This document shows, in pieces, positions 26,312-33,186 of a DNA stretch of 64,000 bases (position 1 is its first letter; each line of letters opens with the position of its first letter). Made by a program: the position numbers and the translations under genes. Source of the stretch: Pseudomonas crudilactis (lineage in GTDB: Bacteria; Pseudomonadota; Gammaproteobacteria; Pseudomonadales; Pseudomonadaceae); contig NZ_WXVV01000027.1 of assembly GCF_013433315.1 (NCBI RefSeq), positions 1 to 64,000 of the forward strand, written 5' to 3'. The notes below the pieces were generated by a model. The model saw nothing but the letters and a program-made list of their open reading frames with translations, was not told the DNA's origin and made no database searches.

Positions 26312-26605
26312 CGATTTCGCTGACACGATAAAAAACTGGAAGCGATCACTGTCCAGCATTTCCTGTGCGCAAACATGATTCCGTGAGCGCGTTTAAAGTA
26401 CACAGCTCGTTACGCCGCGGGGCCTACAACACCTTGCGCCGTTACCTACGCGTACGCCAGAATCCGCCGGCTTACACGGCTACGGGCCGGGCTATATCGT
26501 TTCCTTGTCACTGAAAAACAGTGATCGGGTTTGGTAGCCCGCTTTAAATTGTCGTTGTTGCGACACCGTCGATGCTGTCTCCTTTTTTGAGATATGGCTT
26601 TGTAT

Positions 26606-26685
26606 GGTGGGCATGCGTGGGGCTCCTCTGTGAGCGCCGGGTTACCCAATTTGACCGGTCTACCAACCCGCGCATGGCCGCCACC
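26606..26685 (+). ncRNA. C4-type antisense RNA
   Basis: An 80-nt element with the layout of C4 antisense RNAs of phages P1/P7. A closing stem GGTGG/CCACC (26606-26610, 26681-26685) continues as CATGCGTGGG with CCCGCGCATG (26612-26621, 26667-26676). Inside are hairpin GCTC/GAGC (26622-26635) and hairpin CCGG/CCGG (26637-26658). The 14-nt loop of the second hairpin carries CCAATTTGA (b', 26646-26654), and the unpaired linker carries CTACCAA (a', 26660-26666). Perfect complements TTGGTAG and TCAAATTGG lie downstream in the leader of the next gene. The family assignment is from remembered consensus (GGGGCTC ... GAGCGCCGG ... ACCGGT.TACCAACCCG). Confidence 0.8.
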
Positions 26686-26691
26686 CGCCGT

Positions 26692-26732
26692 TTGGTAGCG
26701 AGGGTGATGGCTCCCGTTTTTTCAAATTGGAG
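26692..26732 (+). promoter_or_regulatory. C4 RNA target sites a and b at the DUF6124 ribosome site
   Basis: Site a, TTGGTAG (26692-26698), complements a' of the C4-type RNA. Site b, TCAAATTGG (26722-26730), complements b' over 9 bp and includes the first two bases of the GGAG ribosome site (26729-26732), 8 nt before the ATG at 26741. Pairing would block translation initiation. Confidence 0.75.
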
Positions 26733-26740
26733 CTTTATCT

Positions 26741-27106
26741 ATGTTCAAAATCACACCAAACCCACCAGTCACCGACCCAGTCCCGCACGATCCCTCACTT
26801 GATCCGCAAAAGATCAAAGAAGCAACCGACCGCGCCCTCGACTATTACCTCAGACCAGAAGCACTGGGAGCCCCACCAAGCTCGCCAAAATTTCGCCCCG
26901 TCTATCTCGTCGACCCCACGCTGGATGATGAAACCCTGCTGGTCGAGGCGAGCGAGTCGCTCTCATACGCCCATGCCATGGCCGGCAATATCGCCAACTC
27001 AATCGGCGGCCCGGAACGCAAACCGCTGCTGGCGCTGCAACAGGTGATCATGCTCAACGAACTGTTGGTCAATCGGCTGCTGGATAAGCTGAAGTTGCCT
27101 CAGTAA
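26741..27106 (+). CDS. DUF6124 (formerly DUF3077) family protein
   Basis: A 121-residue soluble protein: a Pro-rich N-terminus, then helices with ETLLVEASESLSYAHAMA and LLALQQVIMLNELLVNRLLD, the pattern of the Pseudomonas DUF6124 family. Function unknown. Pseudomonads usually carry several paralogues. No signal peptide. It is preceded by a C4-type antisense RNA whose loops match its leader, so translation is probably repressed in cis by a processed leader RNA. Confidence 0.85.
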   Translation: MFKITPNPPVTDPVPHDPSLDPQKIKEATDRALDYYLRPEALGAPPSSPKFRPVYLVDPTLDDETLLVEASESLSYAHAMAGNIANSIGGPERKPLLALQQVIMLNELLVNRLLDKLKLPQ

Positions 27107-27127
27107 TTTCGCTGGCTGTTATGGCCT

Positions 27128-27225
27128 CATCGCGAGCAGGCTCGCTCCCACAGGGGATTGTTGTCGGGCACATAATCTGTGACCACCGCAGATCCAATGT
27201 GGGAGCGAGCCTGCTCGCGAAAGCG
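27128..27225. repeat. REP pair (REPIN)
   Basis: Inverted REP copies (GCGAGCAGGCTCGCTCCCAC and complement) with a 48-nt centre, downstream of the DUF6124 gene. Confidence 0.9.
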
Positions 27226-27255
27226 GCCTGCCAAACAACATCTGTTTCAGACAAG

Positions 27256-27297
27256 CAACAAAAAACCCGGAAGCTCTCGCCATCCGGGTTTTTTGTT
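27256..27297. terminator. Bidirectional terminator
   Basis: Stem ACCCGGA/TCCGGGT flanked by A6 on the left and T6 on the right. It can terminate the aer transcript (minus) and read-through from the DUF6124 gene (plus). Confidence 0.9.
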
Positions 27298-27310
27298 ATC
27301 GCCAGTCCAA

Positions 27311-28876
27311 TCAGCGGTTAAACCGCTCCACCAACGAGTACTGCGTGTTGGCCGTTTTGGTCAGCTCTTCACTCAGCAACGCCGAGTTGTGCGCCTGTTC
27401 CGACGTCTGATCCGCCAGCTCCGAAATATTGCTGATGTTGCGGCTGATCTCTTCAGCCACCGCACTTTGCTCTTCCGTCGCCGCAGCAATCTGCGTGGTC
27501 ATGTCGGTGATGTTGGCCACCGCTTCGCTGATCCCGACCAACGCTTGATCCGCTTCCAGCACCCGTGCCACACCTTCTTCAGCCTGACGATGCCCGGCCT
27601 CCATGGTCTGCACTGCGCTCGAAGCCGTCTGCTGCAACTTGGCGATCAGAGCGTGAATCTGCCCGGTCGATTCGCTGGTGCGTTGCGCCAGTTGGCGAAC
27701 TTCGTCGGCCACCACGGCAAAGCCACGGCCCATCTCACCGGCACGGGCTGCCTCAATGGCGGCGTTGAGGGCGAGCAAGTTGGTTTGGTCGGCGATGCCT
27801 TTGATCACATCAACCACGCCGCCGATTTCGTCGCTGTCCTTGGCCAGTTGGGTCACGGTCAAACCGGTTTCCCCAACCACTACGGACAAGCGCTGAATGG
27901 CTTCGCGGGTTTCGCCGGCGATGTCACGACCGCGACCGGTCAGGCGATTGGCTTCCTGAGTGGCGTCAGCGGTGCGCTGGACATGGCTCGCCACTTCCTG
28001 AGTGGTCGCGGCCATCTGGTTGACGGCGGTGGCGACCTGTTCGGTTTCCACGCGCTGACGTTCCAGGCCGCTGGAACTGTTGTGCGCCAGGACGTCGGAC
28101 TGCTTGGCCTGATCGGTCAGGTGTTCGGCGGTGTCCTGCAGACGGGTCAGGCAGGTTTTCAGGCGTGCTTCCTGGCTGAGGATCGACATTTCCAGACGCG
28201 CCTGGGCGCCACGGCTGTCGGTGTACATCTGCGCGATCAGCGGGTCGGAAGTGGTCTGCTCGGCCAGGCGCAGCAGGCGTTTCAGCCCGCGTTGCTGCCA
28301 TTGCAGGCCCATCAGGCCCAGCGGCACCGACAAACCGGCAGCGAGGGCGAAGCCCCAGTGCGAGTTCAGCGTCGCGCCGATCACGAAGCTCAGTTGGCTG
28401 ACCAGAATGAACGGCAGCCAGTCCTGCAGCACCGGCAGCCATTTGTCGCTGGAAGGGATCGCCGACTTGCCCTGGTTGATGCGTTGGTAGAGCGCTTCGG
28501 CGCGGCGGATCTGTTCGGCAGTGGGTTTGACCCGCACTGACTCGTAACCGACCACCTGATTGCCGTCGAACACCGGTGTGACATAGGCGTTAACCCAGTA
28601 GTGGTCACCGGTCTTGCAGCGATTCTTGACAATGCCCATCCATGGCAAGCCTTGTTTCAATGTGCCCCACATGTGCGAAAACACCGCCGCCGGGACGTCT
28701 GGGTGACGGACCAGGTTGTGCGGTGCACGGATCAGCTCTTCACGCGAAAACCCGCTGATCTCGACGAAAGCGTCGTTGCAGTAGGTGATCACGCCCTTGG
28801 CGTCGGTTGTGGAAATCAACCGCTGCTGAGCCGGGAAAGTCCGTTCGCGTTGTGTAATGGGCTGGTTGTTACGCAT
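27311..28876 (-). CDS. aer: Aer-type PAS methyl-accepting chemotaxis receptor
   Basis: A 521-residue aerotaxis/energy-taxis receptor. It has an N-terminal PAS domain (ISTTDAKGVITYCNDAFVEISGF ... RHPDVP ... GIVKNRCKTGDHYWVNAYVTPV) expected to bind FAD. A hydrophobic anchor is at about residues 165-215. The C-terminal signalling domain has the hairpin tip IADQTNLLALNAAIEAARAGE that contacts CheA/CheW. There is no periplasmic ligand domain, as in Aer. In pseudomonads aer genes are often under Anr, but I see no ANR box here, only a different palindrome. Confidence 0.92.
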   Translation of the reverse strand: MRNNQPITQRERTFPAQQRLISTTDAKGVITYCNDAFVEISGFSREELIRAPHNLVRHPDVPAAVFSHMWGTLKQGLPWMGIVKNRCKTGDHYWVNAYVTPVFDGNQVVGYESVRVKPTAEQIRRAEALYQRINQGKSAIPSSDKWLPVLQDWLPFILVSQLSFVIGATLNSHWGFALAAGLSVPLGLMGLQWQQRGLKRLLRLAEQTTSDPLIAQMYTDSRGAQARLEMSILSQEARLKTCLTRLQDTAEHLTDQAKQSDVLAHNSSSGLERQRVETEQVATAVNQMAATTQEVASHVQRTADATQEANRLTGRGRDIAGETREAIQRLSVVVGETGLTVTQLAKDSDEIGGVVDVIKGIADQTNLLALNAAIEAARAGEMGRGFAVVADEVRQLAQRTSESTGQIHALIAKLQQTASSAVQTMEAGHRQAEEGVARVLEADQALVGISEAVANITDMTTQIAAATEEQSAVAEEISRNISNISELADQTSEQAHNSALLSEELTKTANTQYSLVERFNR

Positions 28877-28925
28877 GGTTTTTCAATCCGCAAGGCTTTG
28901 AAAGGTTGTCGGCGGTGACAGCTTT

Positions 28926-28948
28926 TTATTGAAATTTTTTTTCAATAA
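28926..28948. promoter_or_regulatory. AT-rich palindrome upstream of aer
   Basis: TTATTGAAA, five T, then TTTCAATAA: a perfect 9-bp inverted repeat 50 bp before the aer ATG. It is not the ANR spacing. It could be an operator, or the end of the CPBP gene region acting as a hairpin. Confidence 0.45.
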
Positions 28949-28978
28949 TCAGCACGGCGTCGCAAAACGGCGCTTGCT

Positions 28979-29770
28979 TCAGCCGGCGAGCATCGGATAG
29001 GTGAACAAACCGAAATGCAGCAGGTTCAGGCCGAAATGCGTGGCGATCGCCGCGCCGAGCCCGCCAAAACGATAGGCCAGACCATAGCCGACCCCCGCCA
29101 GCCCTGCCAGCAACACCCAGGTCCAGCCGGCACCGACATGCACCAGACCAAACAGCAACGAGGCCAGCAGCAGGGCGAGGTTTTCACCGTAAGGCAGATG
29201 TTTGAAACGCTGGCTGAGGCCGCCCTGTATATAGCCGCGAAACAGCGCTTCTTCGACCAAGGTCACCAGCAGCAGGTTGTTCAGCACCCAGAGCCACGCT
29301 TGATCCGGCCACTTCGGCGCCCAGGCAATCACACCCAGCAACAGCGCGCCACCGAGGGCCAGAACCGCGCTCAGGGTCAGGGCGAGGGCGGTGGCGTAGA
29401 CGCTCAGGCGCAACGACCGCCGCGCGACAATCCACGGGCATGCCAGCAGCAGCCAGAAGCCAATCAGCGGTTTGTCGAGATTGAGGTACATCGAGAACGG
29501 CACGGCGTCGTCGGTGAAACGTTGCGGGTCAATGGCGCGACCGTTGGCGAAACCCGGTAGCCAGTGCAGTGCCAGTGCCAAAGCCAGCACGATGAACAGC
29601 CCATGACCAAGAAAACGCGCGACCGGCACCTGTTGTTGGCGCACGGCAAAGCCTGCGAATACCAGCAGCCCAATGGAAATCAGCGCCAGCCAGCCGAGGT
29701 GACCGTAGCTCAGCGCCCATCCATAACCGAGGCTGAGAAGCGCCAGATAGAGCCATGGCAAAGCCTTCAT
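28979..29770 (-). CDS. CPBP-family intramembrane glutamic endopeptidase
   Basis: A 263-residue protein with about eight hydrophobic segments. The catalytic motifs of the CAAX/CPBP (Abi) family are present: EEALFRG (near residue 175), FGLVHVGAG and ATHFGLNLLHF. The ATG at 29770 with AGGGA 7 nt upstream is chosen. The open frame extends to 29980, but that extension runs through a REP element and is not coding. Substrate unknown. Confidence 0.88.
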   Translation of the reverse strand: MKALPWLYLALLSLGYGWALSYGHLGWLALISIGLLVFAGFAVRQQQVPVARFLGHGLFIVLALALALHWLPGFANGRAIDPQRFTDDAVPFSMYLNLDKPLIGFWLLLACPWIVARRSLRLSVYATALALTLSAVLALGGALLLGVIAWAPKWPDQAWLWVLNNLLLVTLVEEALFRGYIQGGLSQRFKHLPYGENLALLLASLLFGLVHVGAGWTWVLLAGLAGVGYGLAYRFGGLGAAIATHFGLNLLHFGLFTYPMLAG

Positions 29771-29890
29771 CGAAAGTCCCTGTGCAAGTTTTGTGGAAGG
29801 GCTTTCTACACGGGTGGGGGCGTGGGGACAAGTGAAGGTGTGGCGGTAAAGCGGGACAGCTCCGATACCGTTGGCCAAACATAAATCCCA

Positions 29891-29985
29891 ATGTGGGAGC
29901 GAGCTTGCTCGCGAAAGCGGTGTGACAGGCAATAGTTGTTTCGACTGATACACCGCATTCGCGAGCAAGCTCGCTCCCACAGGGG
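29891..29985. repeat. REP pair (REPIN)
   Basis: Inverted REP copies (GTGGGAGCGAGCTTGCTCGC ... GCGAGCAAGCTCGCTCCCAC), between inhA and the CPBP gene. Confidence 0.9.
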
Positions 29986-30023
29986 ATTAGTATTCCAGCA
30001 AGGGTTTTGTGGATGGCTGGAAA

Positions 30024-30710
30024 TCAGTGCAGGTTAAGTTTCGCGGCAGCACGTTCGGTAATTTCCGTGCGCAGCTTCAGCGATGGCGCTGCACGCAAAC
30101 GCGCCTCATCGACAACCGCTCCCGGCGCAGTCTCCGGGCTGCCGGAATTGAACGGCGGCGCCGGGGCATATTCCAATTGCAACTGGATCAGTTGCGCCGC
30201 GTCGGCACCCACCAACTCTTCAGCCAAGACCAAGGCAAAATCGATCCCCGCCGTAATCCCGCCACCGGTAAACAGATTGCCGTCACGCACCACCCGATCC
30301 TTCACCGCAACTGCCCCCAGCGTCGGCAGCAGATCGTGATACGCCCAATGCGTGGTCGCGCGTTTGCCTTGCAGCAAGCCCGCCGCGCCGAGCACCAGCG
30401 AACCGGTGCACACCGATGTCACGTACTTCGCCTGAGCAGCCTGACGCTTGATGAAGGCCAGCGTTACCTCGTCTTCCATCAACGCTCCGACGCCACCACC
30501 ACCGGGGATGCAGATCACATCCAGATCCGGGCAATCCTCGAACGTGGTGGTCGGTTTCAGCAGCAGCCCGGTACTGGCGGTGACCGGCATCAGATCCTTC
30601 CAGATCAGATGCACCTGCACGTCCGGCAACGAGGCAAGCACGTCATAAGGGCCGGTCAGGTCAAGTTGCTGAACCTGTGGAAACAACAGAAAACCGATCT
30701 GCAGCGTCAT
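30024..30710 (-). CDS. inhA: Isonitrile hydratase-like DJ-1/PfpI protein
   Basis: A 228-residue DJ-1/PfpI protein. D17 (QQLDLTGP) and C101 (SVCTGSLVLG) fall exactly at the positions of the catalytic Asp17 and Cys101 of Pseudomonas isonitrile hydratase, which has the same length; it hydrates isonitriles to N-substituted formamides. The ATG at 30710 with GGAG 8 nt upstream is preferred over the open extension to 30782. It is divergent from a GlxA-type regulator that shares the DJ-1 fold and is a likely controller. Confidence 0.85.
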   Translation of the reverse strand: MTLQIGFLLFPQVQQLDLTGPYDVLASLPDVQVHLIWKDLMPVTASTGLLLKPTTTFEDCPDLDVICIPGGGGVGALMEDEVTLAFIKRQAAQAKYVTSVCTGSLVLGAAGLLQGKRATTHWAYHDLLPTLGAVAVKDRVVRDGNLFTGGGITAGIDFALVLAEELVGADAAQLIQLQLEYAPAPPFNSGSPETAPGAVVDEARLRAAPSLKLRTEITERAAAKLNLH

Positions 30711-30799
30711 CGTTCTTGCTCCATGAAAAGGGGTGGACGGCTTCACTGTAGGCGCGTAGGTTCTGGCGCATACGCCAATCACCCCACGAATTACGCCAA

Positions 30800-31783
30800 A
30801 TGCCCAAAGCCATCCACGTACTCGCGTTTGCCAATATGCAGATCCTCGACGTCACCGGGCCGTTGCAGGTGTTCGCCTCGGCCAATGACATTGCCCGTCA
30901 GCGCGGCTTGCCGATGCCTTATGCGCCGAGCGTGATCGCCAGCGGTGGCGGGGCGGTGATGTCGTCGGCAGGCTTGGCGGTGTTGGCCGAAGCATTGCCC
31001 GCAGCGCCCAGCGACACATTGATCATCGCTGGCGGCTGGGGCATTTATCCGGCGGCCGAAGATGTGCTGCTGGTGGATTGGGTGCGCGAGCATGCCGGCA
31101 AATGTCGACGCGTGGCCTCGGTCTGTACCGGCGCATTTCTGTTGGCGGCCAGTGGCTGGCTCGATGGTCGTCGCGTGGTTACTCACTGGACCCGTTGCGA
31201 ACAACTGGCGCAGCAACACCCGAATTTGCGCGTCGAAGCCAATCCGATTTTCATCAACGACGGCCCGGTTTGGACCTCGGCGGGTGTCACCGCTGGCATC
31301 GATCTGGCCTTGGCCATGGTTGAAGAGGATTTGGGCAGCGACATCGCCCTGGACGTCGCCCGGCACCTCGTGGTGTTTCTGAAACGTCCGGGCGGGCAAT
31401 CGCAATTCAGCGTGACCTTATCCTTGCAGAATCAGGGCAATCGCTTTGATGAGTTGCACGCCTGGATCGCCGAGAATCTCACCTGCGACCTCGGCGTCCC
31501 TACGCTCGCCGAGCAGGCTGGCATGAGCGAACGCAGTTTCGTCCGCCACTACCGCGCCGACACCGGCCAGACTCCGGCGCGGGCGATTGAGTTGATCCGC
31601 GTCGAGACGGCGCGGCGCTTGCTCAGTGATACCGGGTTGCCGGTCAAACGCATTGCTGCCAATTGCGGGTTTGGTAGCGAAGAGACGCTGCGGCGCAGTT
31701 TCCTGCGGGCGATGGGCGTGACGCCGCAGGCTTATCGGGAGCGGTTTTCGGTCAGCGCTTTAACAGATCCAGCAATGCCTTAA
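30800..31783 (+). CDS. GlxA/FtrA-type transcriptional regulator (DJ-1 plus AraC)
   Basis: A 327-residue regulator. An N-terminal DJ-1/PfpI domain (residues 1-190) keeps the elbow SVCTGAFLLAASGWL. The C-terminal AraC/XylS domain (about 215-320) has two helix-turn-helix units (LAEQAGMSERSFVRHYRADTG and VKRIAANCGFGSEETLRRSFLRAMG). No clear ribosome site precedes the ATG. The 89-bp divergent promoter shared with inhA suggests it controls that gene. Confidence 0.9.
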   Translation: MPKAIHVLAFANMQILDVTGPLQVFASANDIARQRGLPMPYAPSVIASGGGAVMSSAGLAVLAEALPAAPSDTLIIAGGWGIYPAAEDVLLVDWVREHAGKCRRVASVCTGAFLLAASGWLDGRRVVTHWTRCEQLAQQHPNLRVEANPIFINDGPVWTSAGVTAGIDLALAMVEEDLGSDIALDVARHLVVFLKRPGGQSQFSVTLSLQNQGNRFDELHAWIAENLTCDLGVPTLAEQAGMSERSFVRHYRADTGQTPARAIELIRVETARRLLSDTGLPVKRIAANCGFGSEETLRRSFLRAMGVTPQAYRERFSVSALTDPAMP

Positions 31784-31791
31784 GGAAATGC

Positions 31792-32424
31792 CTAACCGAA
31801 CAACACTTTTAACCAATGATCTTCGCCAACAATGGCGATTGGTACGCCGTTATCTCTGAGCTCAACGGCCTTTTTTATCTTGGTTCCATAGCTACTGTGC
31901 AACCATTGTTCGTTGCCGATATTGCCAACGACCAGATAATGAACCTTTTTGCTGACGGAACCGCCAATCAGTCCGCCTCGCTCGACGATCAAGGATTCAC
32001 ATTCCTTGCGTGGTCCATACGACATCACGCCGGTAAACAGGAACACTCGATCAGGCAGACTAAGTTCCGGGGCGGGGTTATCGAAAGGAAGGCTAGTAGG
32101 CGCGTAAGTCATGGTCGCAGCACCGGCTGGCAAACCAGCGAATTGATGAAGCATTCCCAGTAATTCAACAGACTCATCGGCATCCAGCACGCCGTCACTG
32201 AGCATGTTGGCAAGACGTCTATATAGAATGTTTACGACCGGATCTTCCAAGTGCACCAAGTGGGTTTCGATCCAAGTCTTGAGAAACTCGGCTTCCTGCT
32301 GGTTAATCTTTCCGTCTGCGGCTAGCCCGACAGCAATACCTGCCAGTGCGTCGGCCGAACGCCTGTCAATCCGCGCTTCGTGAAAGAAACGACTGTTTTG
32401 AAACTCCTGATGCAAATCGACCAT
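31792..32424 (-). CDS. BRCT-domain protein
   Basis: A 210-residue protein. Residues about 120-207 form a BRCT domain of the DNA ligase/replication factor C type (RVFLFTGVMSYGPRKECESLIVERGGLIGGSVSKKVHYLVVG ... W). Residues 1-110 are helical, with acidic DGKINQQEAEF and DGVLDADESVELL repeats suggestive of a TerB-like or EF-hand-like fold. It is probably co-transcribed with the upstream 129-residue gene (12-bp gap) and could recognise DNA ends or phosphoproteins. It is convergent with the GlxA-type gene. Confidence 0.82.
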   Translation of the reverse strand: MVDLHQEFQNSRFFHEARIDRRSADALAGIAVGLAADGKINQQEAEFLKTWIETHLVHLEDPVVNILYRRLANMLSDGVLDADESVELLGMLHQFAGLPAGAATMTYAPTSLPFDNPAPELSLPDRVFLFTGVMSYGPRKECESLIVERGGLIGGSVSKKVHYLVVGNIGNEQWLHSSYGTKIKKAVELRDNGVPIAIVGEDHWLKVLFG

Positions 32425-32436
32425 CGCTGCTTCTCC

Positions 32437-32826
32437 TTAAGCCTCGGCTTCCGCCACCTGATTGAAATACTTCGTCCGATCCGGTGTAAACGTCACCAGC
32501 ATCTTCGTCCGCGAACAGGTCAGCGAACGCTCTTCACTCAAATCGATATCCAGATCCTCACCACGCAAGCCTTGCCACTGCGCCAGATATTTCAGCGAGC
32601 CATATTTCTCGTTTTTCTTCAGGCTGCGGCTCACGCCACCTTTCCAGCCGAGCACGGGCAGTTCGCCGGCTAGACATTTTTGCGCGAGGTCGGGGAAGCG
32701 GGTGGCGCGCTGGCGGCCGATTTCCCAGCATTTGATCAGGCCTTTGTCCGCGGCTTCCCAGAGCTGGTTGCGGGTCAGGCCGCTGCGAAGGGGCGTGTCG
32801 ATGGTGCGCTGGACGTGCTGGCTCAT
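32437..32826 (-). CDS. Conserved-looking hypothetical protein, 129 residues
   Basis: The ATG at 32826 has AGGA 8 nt upstream; the open frame continues upstream through non-coding sequence. The protein is basic and soluble, with helices around LTRNQLWEAADKGLIKCWEIGRQRA and a C-terminal acidic/beta part (DLDIDLSEERSLTCSRTKMLVTFTPDRT). No family recognised. It is the first gene of a pair with the BRCT gene. Confidence 0.65.
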   Translation of the reverse strand: MSQHVQRTIDTPLRSGLTRNQLWEAADKGLIKCWEIGRQRATRFPDLAQKCLAGELPVLGWKGGVSRSLKKNEKYGSLKYLAQWQGLRGEDLDIDLSEERSLTCSRTKMLVTFTPDRTKYFNQVAEAEA

Positions 32827-32997
32827 TCTGGTTCCTTGAATTCGGGTTTTATTGGACAGCTCCGCTGTGCCCGTTGCGGTGGATGGTAGGGGCGGATGTA
32901 ACAGCTGGCAACAGGGTATTTCGGCGTGTAAGTGCAAGTTGCGGGGAAGGGTTGAAGTGGGGGATGTTGAGCCGCTGTAGTCCGCAGGTGTGCCCAA

Positions 32998-33135
32998 ATG
33001 TGGCGAGGGGATGTATCCCCGTTAGGCTGCGCAGCGGCCCAAAACTCAGAAGCTCCGGTACTTCTGGATGAATGAGTCGGGTGGTTTTGGGGCTGCTTCA
33101 CAGCCCATCGGGGATACATTCCCTCGCCACAGGGA
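32998..33135. repeat. Long imperfect palindrome (third repeat family)
   Basis: The left arm GTGGCGAGGGGATGTATCCC...GGCTGCGCAGCGGCCCAAAAC mirrors the right arm GTTTTGGGGCTGCTTCACAGCC...GGGATACATTCCCTCGCCAC. Its core differs from the two REP families elsewhere. It fills most of the 360-bp gap before the GH15 gene; the rest holds nothing recognisable. Confidence 0.8.
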
Positions 33136-33186
33136 TCCTACAAAGTCATCGTTTTATGGGCTATTTCCTACAGTCACTGGCGAACA

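Noticed and set aside
28928..28946. ANR box upstream of aer
   Set aside because: TTGAA-N7-TTCAA has 17 bp, not the 14-bp TTGAY-N4-RTCAA spacing.
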